A stretch of 64,000 bases of DNA from Guptibacillus hwajinpoensis (lineage in GTDB: Bacteria > Bacillota > Bacilli > Bacillales > Guptibacillaceae), in assembly GCF_001039475.1 (NCBI RefSeq), contig NZ_LELK01000001.1, positions 15,436 to 79,435 of the forward strand, in the 5' to 3' direction. Position numbers and translations under genes: made by a program. The number at the start of each line of letters is the position of its first letter. The first letter of the stretch is position 1. The notes beneath the pieces were generated by a model. The model saw only the letters and a list, made by a program, of their open reading frames with translations. It made no database searches and was not told the origin of the DNA. This document shows, one piece after another, positions 1-7,573 of the stretch.

Positions 1-35
1 GTAAATGAGCCTCAACATTGTTCATTAACATAGCC
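1..35 (-). repeat. Partial intergenic repeat (terminal part only)
   Basis: The bases up to position 35 match, in reverse orientation, the left end of the repeat copy at 1360-1475 (GGCTATGTT, AATGAACA and TGTTGA in the same order). The element would continue beyond the window edge. Because the family has imperfect terminal inverted repeats, this could also be a right end in plus orientation. Confidence 0.45.
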
Positions 36-38
36 TAA

Positions 39-63
39 CAAAAAACCGCACTAGCGGTTTTTT
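39..63. terminator. Bidirectional intrinsic terminator after yqfT
   Basis: An ACCGC / GCGGT stem with an A tract on one side and a T tract on the other. It can end transcription of yqfT, which stops at 65 on the minus strand, and of whatever reads into the window from the left. Confidence 0.75.
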
Positions 64-64
64 G

Positions 65-325
65 TCATTCATTTAGAAATGAAAGAATTAACTTGTTAAC
101 TCGGGATGCAACAGCTGGACTAACTTCTCGACTGATTTTCATTAAGATGCGCTTTCTTTGCGTTTGATTAGCGATATCAATGTTCTCCTGCTTTAATATT
201 TGGACGATTTTTTTGGCATCTTTTTCAGAAAGTGTGATGTTGTATTGCTTAGAAAGTTGAAGTAGTTCATCAGTGGTTATGCGATTCAATTTGAAGTTAA
301 CAAGTTGGAGTTGAATAGGATTCAT
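65..325 (-). CDS. yqfT: YqfT-like DUF2624 protein
   Basis: Small protein of about 86 residues with no known function. The sequence is hydrophilic and mostly helical in character, with no membrane segment and no cysteine pair. It matches my memory of the YqfT/DUF2624 family, and its place beside a YitT-family gene fits the B. subtilis order nfo-yqfT-yqfU. A GTG at 328 precedes the ATG at 325. The GGGGG-rich ribosome binding site spaces better to the ATG, so I use 325. It is followed at once by a hairpin terminator. Family assignment is by pattern and context; the function remains unknown. Confidence 0.8.
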   Translation of the reverse strand: MNPIQLQLVNFKLNRITTDELLQLSKQYNITLSEKDAKKIVQILKQENIDIANQTQRKRILMKISREVSPAVASRVNKLILSFLNE

Positions 326-463
326 CACGTTGCCCCCTTTGCCTACCTCATACTATGCAGGTCGCTGAAGGAAGTGTTCAAAGATTGGATTTCATTACTT
401 TAAGAAGCTCGGTATTTCTTATATAATAAATAATAATATACATAGTTAGCCTAGGAGGGCGTA

Positions 464-1330
464 ATGCAGAAAAAACAACATAGGAAAGAAAGTAAACTAC
501 ATCTGATCTATCGTTTGTTAATGATTATGTTCGGAGCATTTCTCGCAGCAGTCGCTATTGAATTATTTCTTGTTCCAAATCAGCTGATTGACGGTGGGAT
601 CATAGGTGTCTCCCTTATTCTAGATCACTTAACCCCTTTCAACTTTGCAATTCTCGTAATCGTTATAAACATTCCATTTATGTACTATGGTTACAAACAA
701 ATTGGTAAAACATTTGCATTCTCAACTTTATTTGGAATTATTGGGCTTGCAGCTTTTGAGACGTTATTGCATCATACAGAGCCGTTTACAACAGAACCTA
801 TTCTAGGGACGGTTTTCGGAGGTCTTACTTTAGGACTTGGAGTTGGGCTTGTTATAAGGCATGGAGGTTCAATGGATGGAACTGAAATACTTGGTATTTT
901 GCTAACAAAGAAAATTCCGTTCTCAATTGGTGAATTTGTGATGTTTACGAATATCTTTATTTTCATATGGGCTGGGTTTGTTTTTAGCTGGGAAAATGCG
1001 ATGTATTCCGTTATGGCTTACTATATTGCATTTAAAACAATTGATACGGTTATTCAAGGGCTCGATGAAACGAAAGCTGTTCTTATTGTGTCTGATCATT
1101 ATGAAGAGATTTCAAATGCCATCCTTGATCGACTTGGGAGAGGTACAACAAAGCTTATTGGTAAAGGTGGCTACACAGATGAAGAGAAAGAAGTCATTTA
1201 TGTTGTAATCACGCGTCTTGAAGTGACAAAGCTTAAAGGTGTTATTTATGATATCGATACTCAGGCTTTTATTACAATTATGAACACCCAAGAAACAAGA
1301 GGTGCGAAATTCAAATCACCAATACACTAA
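464..1330 (+). CDS. yqfU: YitT family membrane protein (DUF2179)
   Basis: Integral membrane protein of 288 residues. The first about 190 residues hold several hydrophobic helices (around 20-40, 55-75, 80-100, 110-130, 150-190) of the YitT_membrane type. The last about 80 residues form a soluble DUF2179 domain ([25 protein letters not shown], and a final region containing [16 protein letters not shown]). Family members are widespread in Firmicutes; transport of an unknown substrate is often suggested but not shown. A strong AGGAGGG site lies six bases upstream of the ATG, and a hairpin terminator follows. Position next to yqfT supports the yqfU name. Confidence 0.9.
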   Translation: MQKKQHRKESKLHLIYRLLMIMFGAFLAAVAIELFLVPNQLIDGGIIGVSLILDHLTPFNFAILVIVINIPFMYYGYKQIGKTFAFSTLFGIIGLAAFETLLHHTEPFTTEPILGTVFGGLTLGLGVGLVIRHGGSMDGTEILGILLTKKIPFSIGEFVMFTNIFIFIWAGFVFSWENAMYSVMAYYIAFKTIDTVIQGLDETKAVLIVSDHYEEISNAILDRLGRGTTKLIGKGGYTDEEKEVIYVVITRLEVTKLKGVIYDIDTQAFITIMNTQETRGAKFKSPIH

Positions 1331-1358
1331 GACTCCTTTATAAAGGGGTCTTTTTTCT
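1331..1358 (+). terminator. Intrinsic terminator of the YitT-family gene
   Basis: GACTCC and GGGGTC arms joined by a short AT-rich loop, followed by a run of T. It begins directly after the stop codon of the YitT gene. Confidence 0.8.
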
Positions 1359-1359
1359 T

Positions 1360-1475
1360 GGCTATGTTTAATGAACAGTGTTGATTTTGAAATAATTATT
1401 ATTGAGTAAAAAGCCACAATTAGCTAATTGGAGCGGAAATTAACTCTCATGGGAACAATGTATACGAAAAGCACC
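1360..1475 (+). repeat. Short intergenic repeat copy (core-less form)
   Basis: About 116 bases related to the repeats at 54535, 56408 and 58522. It has a left end starting GGCT, the central GGAGCGGAA block (1430-1438) once only, and a right end GGAACAATG-TATACGAAAAG-CACC. The GC-rich hairpin core present in the long copies is missing. It is the most diverged copy of the set. Confidence 0.6.
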
Positions 1476-1526
1476 TAAGAAAGTGGTGAACACCCGAGCA
1501 AAATAGTAGGAAGGTTTGAGATTAAA

Positions 1527-2327
1527 ATGATAGGGTATATACTTAACTGGTGCTCTCCAGCTTTATTAATACCAGTTGAAAAGGAGTGCAAGACTATTAA
1601 TTTTATCAAAAATCATTTCAAAAAATCTCTGTCAATGATCACTGCAATTGTTCTAACTCTCGTCCTAGTACTATTTCTCGTTCAATCTCATTTATTCAAT
1701 GAGCAAGTGGCCGATGCGAAAACAAAAGTCGGGGAATTGGATCAAAAAACATCCGAGAACGATCAGATGAAAACTCAGACAGCTTTAACTAAATTAGAAA
1801 ATGAAACGGGTTATTCACTTGACCCAGGTTCTGTCAGTGTAGAAGAGTGGAAGCAAGCAAAAGCTTACTCCGAACAATTCTATGACGACAGTGAAGGGAA
1901 GTTCAGCAAAAAATGGGGTCTTTTCCTCTCATATCAATCAATGAAAGTAGATATTGATCCTGCGATTGCATATGAACTCCTCAAAGTAGAAACAGGAAAC
2001 ACCTTTGATCCTGATTTAACAGGACCTGAAACGAAATACGGACATGCATATGGCATGGCTCAATTTATGACAAATACTGCACCTTGGATTGCCGACATGG
2101 CAGGAATAAATTATTCTGAGGAAAAGTTGTTTGATCCTTATTTCTCAATGACCCTCTCAGTAACCTATCTTGATTATCTTTACGATAGATATGGTAACTG
2201 GGATGAAGCCCTGACGGCATATAATCGCGGCATTGGCGGATTGAAGGCTTATGTATCTGAAAAAGGTACTCCTAAAAGCGGCTATTCTGAAGAAATTCAG
2301 GAAATGGCAAGCCTTCATGAGTTGTAA
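1527..2327 (+). CDS. Membrane-anchored lytic transglycosylase (SLT domain)
   Basis: Predicted cell-wall lytic transglycosylase of the soluble-Slt type. A single N-terminal hydrophobic anchor (SMITAIVLTLVLVLFLVQ) is followed by a hydrophilic linker and a C-terminal SLT domain. Visible family motifs are the catalytic glutamate in KVET, GMAQFM (the GLMQ-type block) and AYNRG. It probably cleaves peptidoglycan glycan strands on the outer membrane face. The start is uncertain. ATG 1527 has a weak, distant GGAAGG site and gives 36 residues before the anchor. A strong AAGGAG at 1581-1586 points instead to an ATT codon at 1596. ATG 1635 has no ribosome binding site. The gene is not part of the B. subtilis order here. 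Confidence 0.85.
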   Translation: MIGYILNWCSPALLIPVEKECKTINFIKNHFKKSLSMITAIVLTLVLVLFLVQSHLFNEQVADAKTKVGELDQKTSENDQMKTQTALTKLENETGYSLDPGSVSVEEWKQAKAYSEQFYDDSEGKFSKKWGLFLSYQSMKVDIDPAIAYELLKVETGNTFDPDLTGPETKYGHAYGMAQFMTNTAPWIADMAGINYSEEKLFDPYFSMTLSVTYLDYLYDRYGNWDEALTAYNRGIGGLKAYVSEKGTPKSGYSEEIQEMASLHEL

Positions 2328-2373
2328 TCCTAGTTAAATAGCACCTTCGCTTTTCTTAGAGAAGCGTAAAGAA

Positions 2374-2405
2374 ATAAAATCCCCCATTCTGATGGGGGAT
2401 TTTAT
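2374..2405 (+). terminator. Intrinsic terminator after the lytic transglycosylase gene
   Basis: A strong ATCCCCC / GGGGGAT stem with a four-base loop and a T-rich tail, with an A tract on the other side. A weaker hairpin (CGCTT / AAGCG) lies just upstream at about 2348-2366. Confidence 0.8.
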
Positions 2406-2461
2406 CTTGGGTTCTATTTATATCTACTTTAATTTCAGAACTATTTCCTTCTAGATGATAT

Positions 2462-2521
2462 TTTACAAAATGCTATAACATAATGTATACTACATAAAGT
2501 AAATCGTAATCATTCTTATAA
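2462..2521 (+). promoter_or_regulatory. Promoter and Zur box of the zinc uptake operon
   Basis: A sigma-A type promoter reads TTTACA (2462-2467), an 18-base spacer and TATACT (2486-2491). Directly downstream, 2501-2521 begins AAATCGTAAT, one full half of the Bacillus Zur operator as I remember it (AAATCGTAAT-N-ATTACGATTT). The second half is degenerate. A Zur dimer bound here would cover the transcription start, giving zinc repression of znuC-znuB-zur. Confidence 0.7.
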
Positions 2522-2537
2522 ATGGCAGGTTTTGTTT

Positions 2538-3314
2538 ATGACAAATTCGAATACTATTATTGATCTCCAAAACATTTCGTTTCACTATGGAGACGATTAT
2601 GTTCTTGATGATATTACTTTCTCAATACCTGAGGGAGCTTTTGTTGGTCTAGTAGGACCAAATGGATCAGGAAAATCGACGTTGATCAAAATAATCTTTG
2701 GTCTTCTTAAACCTCAAAAAGGCTATGTGAATATATTTGGTCAGAGAATTAATAAGTTCCATGATTGGAGTAAAATTGGCTACGTTTCTCAAAAAGCGAA
2801 TAGTTTTAATTCTGGATTCCCTGCTTCCGTATTCGAAGTGGTATCAATGGGGCTAACAAGTAAGTTGGGATTATTTAAGTTTATGAAGTCTAGTCATCGA
2901 GACGCCGTACACGATGCGCTTCAGCTAGTTGGAATGAATGAGTATAGTTCTAGCAATATAGGTGATCTTTCAGGTGGTCAACAACAAAGAGTTTTTATTG
3001 CGAGGGCGCTTGTAAGTAATCCAGATATACTTATTCTAGATGAGCCGACTGTTGGTGTAGATGCAAACTCTACAAGTGATTTCTATCAACTACTTGGTAA
3101 GCTGAATAGAGATAATGGCATAACGCTTCTTCTAGTTACTCACGATATTGGAACAATTACAGATAAGGTTACTCATGTAGCATGTTTAAACAGATCTCTT
3201 CATTTCCATGGCGAAACAGAGGAATTTGAACAGTTTAGTGATCGTGACCTTTCAGGATTTTATGGACACCATGTCCACGTTTTAAGTCACGATCATGGTC
3301 ATGGAGGAGTATAA
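2538..3314 (+). CDS. znuC: Zinc ABC transporter ATP-binding protein (ZnuC/AdcC type)
   Basis: ATPase subunit of a Zn2+ (possibly Mn2+) importer of the cluster 9 ABC family. Walker A is GPNGSGKST, the signature is LSGGQQQR, Walker B is ILILDEPTVGVD and the switch histidine lies in VTHD. The C-terminus is histidine-rich (GHHVHVLSHDHGHGG), which suggests metal binding. The spaced start is ATG 2538; an in-frame TTG at 2532 lies too close to the ribosome binding site. The next gene, znuB, begins one base after this stop codon, so the two are coupled. No solute-binding ZnuA gene is present in the window. The Zur-type operator and the downstream zur gene argue for zinc rather than manganese. Confidence 0.9.
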   Translation: MTNSNTIIDLQNISFHYGDDYVLDDITFSIPEGAFVGLVGPNGSGKSTLIKIIFGLLKPQKGYVNIFGQRINKFHDWSKIGYVSQKANSFNSGFPASVFEVVSMGLTSKLGLFKFMKSSHRDAVHDALQLVGMNEYSSSNIGDLSGGQQQRVFIARALVSNPDILILDEPTVGVDANSTSDFYQLLGKLNRDNGITLLLVTHDIGTITDKVTHVACLNRSLHFHGETEEFEQFSDRDLSGFYGHHVHVLSHDHGHGGV

Positions 3315-4154
3315 ATGATTCAGGCTTTATGGCAATTTGAGTTTTTGCAAAACGCTTTTTTGGCAGGAGTACTAATTGGGATTATTGCCCCTTTACTTGG
3401 CGTATTTATTGTTGTTAGAAGGCAGGCTTTGATAGCAGATGCCCTTTCTCATATTACCCTTGCAGGGATTGCGGCAAGCTTACTTATTGGGAAGTATTCT
3501 TCATTTTGGCAGGGTATTAATCCAGTCTATATGGGGATGGCATTTTCGGCCGCAGGTTCGTTGTTTATTGAACAGCTAAGGAAGGTATACAAACACTTTG
3601 AAGAACTAGCGATTCCGATTACATTATCTGGTGGTATTGGACTAGGCGTTGTTTTCTTATCCCTTGCGGATGGATTTAATTCAGATTTGTTCAATTATCT
3701 ATTCGGGAGTGTAATTGCAATTAGTCGCTCTGATTTAGTGGCAGTTGCCGTTATTACAGTAGTGGTATTAGTTGTTGTAACATTATTATATAAGGAATTA
3801 TTCTTTCTTTCATTCGATGAAGAGCATGCGGTTGTTTCAGGTATAAGAGGAAAATCCATTCAATTTATTTTTATATTACTCGTTGCTTTTGTTATTGCTG
3901 TTTCAATGCAAATAGTTGGGGTGCTACTTGTTTCTGCCTTAATGACATTACCAGTTGCAGCTAGTATTCGAATCGCTAAAGGGTTTAAACAAACAATTGG
4001 TCTTTCCATCTTGTTTGGGGAGTTAGCTGTACTTGGTGGACTTGTTCTGGCTTATTATCTCGACATCGCACCAGGGGGCACCATTGTACTATTATCTGCG
4101 CTTATTCTGGTAGCTGTTCTTTTATTTAAGCGATTAAAGCAGAGGAAATCTTAA
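3315..4154 (+). CDS. znuB: Zinc ABC transporter permease (ZnuB/AdcB type)
   Basis: Membrane permease of the ABC-3 family, 279 residues, with about eight hydrophobic segments along its length. Family features include the early block ending RRQALIADALSHITLAGIA and the conserved GVLLVSALMTLPVA motif near residue 205. It forms the channel with the ATPase encoded just upstream, to which it is directly abutted. The zur gene follows 17 bases later, so all three probably share one mRNA controlled by the Zur box at 2501. Confidence 0.92.
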   Translation: MIQALWQFEFLQNAFLAGVLIGIIAPLLGVFIVVRRQALIADALSHITLAGIAASLLIGKYSSFWQGINPVYMGMAFSAAGSLFIEQLRKVYKHFEELAIPITLSGGIGLGVVFLSLADGFNSDLFNYLFGSVIAISRSDLVAVAVITVVVLVVVTLLYKELFFLSFDEEHAVVSGIRGKSIQFIFILLVAFVIAVSMQIVGVLLVSALMTLPVAASIRIAKGFKQTIGLSILFGELAVLGGLVLAYYLDIAPGGTIVLLSALILVAVLLFKRLKQRKS

Positions 4155-4171
4155 CATATAGAGGTGGAAGT

Positions 4172-4588
4172 ATGAATGTATCTACTGCATTGCGGATTCT
4201 AAAAGATGAGGGTTTCAAATATACTGAAAAACGCGAAGATCTCGTTACATTATTTGCAAAAGAAAAAAGGTATTTATCTGCAAGGGATGTGCTCATCCAT
4301 ATGCAAAAAAGCTATCCTGGAATGAGTGTAGATACGATCTACAGAAATCTAACGCTGTTTAAAGACTTGGAAATATTAGAAGAAACAGAGTGGAACGGCG
4401 AGAAACGCTATCGACTAAGTTGTTCGACTAACCATCACCATCACCATTTAATCTGTTTGCAATGTGGAAAAACGCGGCAAATTGAATCCTGCCCGATGGA
4501 GGATATGCCTGTAGGGGATTCTGAGTTCAAAGTAACAGGTCACAAATTTGAAGTGTATGGAGAATGCGGAGAGTGTCAGGCACAATAA
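4172..4588 (+). CDS. zur: Zinc uptake regulator, Fur family
   Basis: Metal-responsive repressor of 138 residues. The N-terminal winged helix covers roughly 1-80 (SVDTIYRNLTLFKDLEILEE is the recognition helix region). The C-terminal dimerisation and metal domain has the HHHHHL-type histidine run near 89-94, then CLQCG and a final CGEC, the two CxxC pairs of the structural zinc site. Placement in an operon with zinc transporter genes, and a Zur-like operator ahead of it, supports Zur over Fur or PerR. Regulation is likely autogenous. Its stop codon lies inside a perfect palindrome that also forms the end of the convergent gene. Confidence 0.92.
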   Translation: MNVSTALRILKDEGFKYTEKREDLVTLFAKEKRYLSARDVLIHMQKSYPGMSVDTIYRNLTLFKDLEILEETEWNGEKRYRLSCSTNHHHHHLICLQCGKTRQIESCPMEDMPVGDSEFKVTGHKFEVYGECGECQAQ

Positions 4589-4626
4589 CAAAAACGGAAG
4601 AGCTTAAGCTCTTCCGTTTTTGTTAT
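4585..4626. terminator. Perfect 42-base palindromic bidirectional terminator
   Basis: The 21 bases to 4605 are the exact reverse complement of the 21 that follow. An AACGGAAGAGCTT arm is flanked by A and T tracts, so it works as an intrinsic terminator on both strands. It contains the zur stop codon (4586-4588) and the last codons and stop of yqfW. Confidence 0.85.
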
Positions 4627-5182
4627 ACTGTTGGAGCCAATTTCTAGCTTCTGGCCAAGTATCTAATCGTTTAACGCCAGATGGAACAGCGCCCTGGTTG
4701 TATGGAGTATTAAACAGAATAACGGGAATATCACATTCTTCGGCTATATCACAAGCATTATCATGTTTATCTTCGAAGAATACATCAACTTGGTGCTTTT
4801 TAATGGAGTTTATTTTGTCATGTTTACCTATTAGGTCAATGTGATGGTATGGAACACGATTTGTAGTAAACCAATTTTTAGTTGTATCAAGTAAATGATT
4901 ACCCCTTGCACTTATATAAAAAAGTTCGTAATTTCCTTTCCAATCCTCTAATATTGGATGTGCGTGTTCAGCTATGAGGGCATTCGAATAGATGGTTTCC
5001 TCATTGCTTTTCAACCACTCAAAGAATTCTTCTTGTGTAATATTGAGTAAGTTTGCAAGATCATATTGGGTAATATCAGTAAGAGACAGTTTTTTGTTGA
5101 ACGATGAATTTAAATAAGGCAGAAAAGTTTTAGGACTCGTCACAGTCCCGTCAATATCAAGGCCAAGTCGTTTAATTGTCAT
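4604..5182 (-). CDS. yqfW: YqfW-like putative nucleotidase (HAD superfamily)
   Basis: HAD-superfamily phosphatase of 192 residues resembling the 5'(3')-deoxyribonucleotidase NT5C family. The nucleophile motif is LDIDGTVT near residue 8; a serine/threonine motif lies at FYISARG (about 89), and the acidic motif is VFFEDKHDNA (about 133). The substrate is probably a nucleotide but is not shown. It is convergent with zur, and its last seven codons and stop lie inside the shared palindromic terminator. Start at ATG 5182 is backed by an AAAGGAG-like site upstream. Confidence 0.82.
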   Translation of the reverse strand: MTIKRLGLDIDGTVTSPKTFLPYLNSSFNKKLSLTDITQYDLANLLNITQEEFFEWLKSNEETIYSNALIAEHAHPILEDWKGNYELFYISARGNHLLDTTKNWFTTNRVPYHHIDLIGKHDKINSIKKHQVDVFFEDKHDNACDIAEECDIPVILFNTPYNQGAVPSGVKRLDTWPEARNWLQQYNKNGRA

Positions 5183-5341
5183 AACAGAACTCCTTTATGT
5201 TTGCTCTTCCCTCATCATATCACACATTGGTATCTCTTTAGCTTAGGAATTGGCAGTATCTTACTGAAGTAAAAAACATATTCTTCCTAGCTCTTACGAA
5301 TACTAAGCATGCTCCACAACATGCTAAAGTGAGGGATGTAT

Positions 5342-5743
5342 ATGACAGAAGACAGACATGATGAGGATTTCATCGAGGAACGGGAGTTGCACAGCAAATC
5401 TGAAGAGGAATACCTCGAAGAAGCTGCAGCCGAAGTAGCACCAGGTGTATTAGACCGTCCTTATTTGCAGTCGCCTGAAAATGAACGTCCAACCTCTGAG
5501 GAGCGTCAAGAACATTTTGAAGCTAAAAGAAAGGAACAGGAAACGACTGGTGTAGGAGTTGGTGTAGCCGCACTAGCTTTATCAATCCTATCCTTATTTA
5601 TTCTACCCGTTATACTTGGAGCAGCGGGTATAGTCGTTGGATTTGTTGCGAGAAGAAAAGGGCTAACAGCGCTCGGTTCTTGGGCAATTGGTGTTGGTGC
5701 CGCTTCAATGATCATCAGTTTATTCTTCGCACCATTCTTTTAG
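5342..5743 (+). CDS. yqfX: YqfX-like membrane protein
   Basis: Small membrane protein of about 133 residues. The first 75 residues are strongly acidic and hydrophilic (many Glu and Asp). Two hydrophobic segments follow, around 78-103 and 112-133, separated by a basic ARRKG loop, so the C-terminus is embedded and the acidic part is likely cytosolic. This layout resembles DUF4190-type proteins, and the place between yqfW and ispG matches yqfX. An ATG at 5336 abuts the GAGGG ribosome binding site; ATG 5342 has normal spacing and is used here. Function unknown. Confidence 0.75.
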   Translation: MTEDRHDEDFIEERELHSKSEEEYLEEAAAEVAPGVLDRPYLQSPENERPTSEERQEHFEAKRKEQETTGVGVGVAALALSILSLFILPVILGAAGIVVGFVARRKGLTALGSWAIGVGAASMIISLFFAPFF

Positions 5744-5758
5744 TGGAAATACGTTCTA

Positions 5759-5796
5759 GTAAAAAGCCTGACATCCACTGGATGTCAGGCTTTTCT
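5759..5796. terminator. Bidirectional terminator between yqfX and ispG
   Basis: A strong AGCCTGACATCC / GGATGTCAGGCT stem with only a few loop bases, A-rich to the left and T-rich to the right. It ends the converging yqfX and ispG transcripts. Confidence 0.85.
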
Positions 5797-5808
5797 TCAA
5801 GAGGAAGA

Positions 5809-6927
5809 TCAAGAATTGGCTTCAGCTTTGGCCTTTTCTTCTTCCATTTTCTTATAATGTTCTTCAGCGATTTTATCGACTTCTTTTTTGAGTTCTTCAA
5901 CCATAGTTTCTTCGGGCACTTTACGGATGATTTCACCATGTCTGAATAGAAGACCTTCACCACGTGCTCCAGCAATACCGATATCTGCTTCACGTGCTTC
6001 ACCAGGACCGTTTACAGCACAACCGAGGACAGCGACTTTAATTGGTGCTTTAATAGTTGAAATATATTCTTCAACTTCATTGGCAATTGAAATGAGGTCG
6101 ATTTCAATACGACCACAAGTCGGGCAAGAGATTAAAGTTGCAGCATTTGCTGCAAGACCAAATGACTTAAGAAGTTCTCTTGCTACCTTAACTTCCTCAA
6201 CTGGATCTGCACTTAGTGAAATACGAGCAGTATTACCAATTCCTTTTGAGAGGATTACGCCAAGACCTGCTGCACTTTTAACTGTACCTGCAAAGAGTGT
6301 ACCAGATTCAGTAATACCTAGGTGCAGTGGGTAGTCGAATGAGCGTGCTGCAAGTTCGTATGCTTCAGTAGCAAGATTTACATCAGAAGCCTTCATCGAT
6401 ACAATAATATCGTAGAAGTCAAGGTCTTCAAGAATCTTGATATGATGCAACGCACTTTCTAGCATTCCCTCAGCGGTTGGATAACCGTATTTCTCAAGAA
6501 TTTTTCTTTCAAGAGAACCAGCATTCACTCCAATACGAATTGGAATTCCTTTTTCTTTTGCTGCTTTTACTACAGCTTCAACTTTCTCACGACGACCGAT
6601 ATTACCAGGATTAATTCTGATTTTATCTGCCCCACCTTCAATTGCTTTAAGTGCAAGCTTATAATTGAAGTGGATATCTACTACAAGAGGAATGTTGATT
6701 CGCTTTTTAATTTCTGGAATCGCATCTGCCGCGCGATCGTCTGGACAAGCTACGCGGACAATCTGACATCCTGCTTCTTCTAGACGATTAATTTCGGCAA
6801 CGGTTGCCTCAACGTCATGCGTTTTAGTAGTTGTCATACTCTGAATAATAACTTCATCGTTACCGCCTATTGTTAAAGGACCTACTTTAACAGGTCTAGT
6901 TTTACTACGGTGGATAATTTCATTCAT
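5809..6927 (-). CDS. ispG: 4-hydroxy-3-methylbut-2-enyl-diphosphate synthase (IspG/GcpE)
   Basis: Iron-sulfur enzyme of the MEP isoprenoid pathway that converts 2-C-methyl-D-erythritol 2,4-cyclodiphosphate to HMBPP. The length of 372 residues is normal for the bacterial form. The N-terminal TIM-barrel domain is recognisable ([36 protein letters not shown]). The C-terminal cluster domain shows SCPTCGR and [10 protein letters not shown], which supply the three [4Fe-4S] cysteines, followed by the conserved acidic residue in EARE. The start has a GGAGCGA site. The tail is rich in Lys, Glu and Ala, unlike the rest of the protein. It appears monocistronic, flanked by terminator and intergenic space. 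Confidence 0.97.
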   Translation of the reverse strand: MNEIIHRSKTRPVKVGPLTIGGNDEVIIQSMTTTKTHDVEATVAEINRLEEAGCQIVRVACPDDRAADAIPEIKKRINIPLVVDIHFNYKLALKAIEGGADKIRINPGNIGRREKVEAVVKAAKEKGIPIRIGVNAGSLERKILEKYGYPTAEGMLESALHHIKILEDLDFYDIIVSMKASDVNLATEAYELAARSFDYPLHLGITESGTLFAGTVKSAAGLGVILSKGIGNTARISLSADPVEEVKVARELLKSFGLAANAATLISCPTCGRIEIDLISIANEVEEYISTIKAPIKVAVLGCAVNGPGEAREADIGIAGARGEGLLFRHGEIIRKVPEETMVEELKKEVDKIAEEHYKKMEEEKAKAEANS

Positions 6928-7085
6928 GCGAAAATCGCTCCTTTTACATGTAGGATTGCTTACCTCATGATTTAGATCGCTTTGTATATACTCCCAGATA
7001 GGGAATAAGACTCATCTTTAGTACTACCCCATTGTAGCAACTTTTGAGAGCTATTGACAAGAAATAATGATTGACCGTGTTGTCT

Positions 7086-7391
7086 TCAGTATGTTGGAAT
7101 TCGATATTCCTTTCCGATTTGTATATGTGTAGGTGGGGTATTGTTTAATGTTTCGAAATCGTGAACGATTTTATCGATCGAAACAGGAACTGTTCCGTTG
7201 GCTTTTTCCACTAATGAAAGAACGGTATCTCCAGCCTGAACTTGGTAAATGATGAAGGGTTCGGCTTCTTTTTCAATGGGCTTGTCTACTACTGAAACAA
7301 CTGGATGAGAAGCGAGTGTTCCTATTGTTAAATCGTAATACGTTGTATGAAGGACTAGTAGAAAAAGCGAGATAGACAGAAATTTTCGCAT
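7086..7391 (-). CDS. yqfZ: YqfZ-like LysM protein
   Basis: Secreted or membrane-anchored protein of about 101 residues. It has a short N-terminal hydrophobic signal (MRKFLSISLFLLVLHTTYY) and one C-terminal LysM domain (YQVQAGDTVLSLVEKAN and a final IGKEYRIP), which would bind peptidoglycan. ATG 7391 has an AGGTGAAAGG site at good spacing; the ATG 18 bases upstream lacks one. Position after ispG matches yqfZ. A role in the spore or cell envelope is plausible but not shown. Confidence 0.82.
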   Translation of the reverse strand: MRKFLSISLFLLVLHTTYYDLTIGTLASHPVVSVVDKPIEKEAEPFIIYQVQAGDTVLSLVEKANGTVPVSIDKIVHDFETLNNTPPTHIQIGKEYRIPTY

Positions 7392-7573
7392 ACCTTTCAC
7401 CTCTCCCATTGTAGAAGTATTTTCGTTCTACTTTATGCTTGTCCATCCAATATATGCCACCTTTCTAAAGGAATTATCTTTTCTTTCAATCGATGGTCAA
7501 GTAAAATAACAGGGAGATGAAGAGTGCAACCCTCTTTATCAAGGAAGCCTTACGGAAAAAAGGAGATCAAAAC

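Noticed and set aside
5888-6334. 148-codon plus-strand open frame opposite ispG
   Set aside because: Antisense to a highly conserved gene; low-complexity Pro/Ser/Arg composition and no ribosome binding site.
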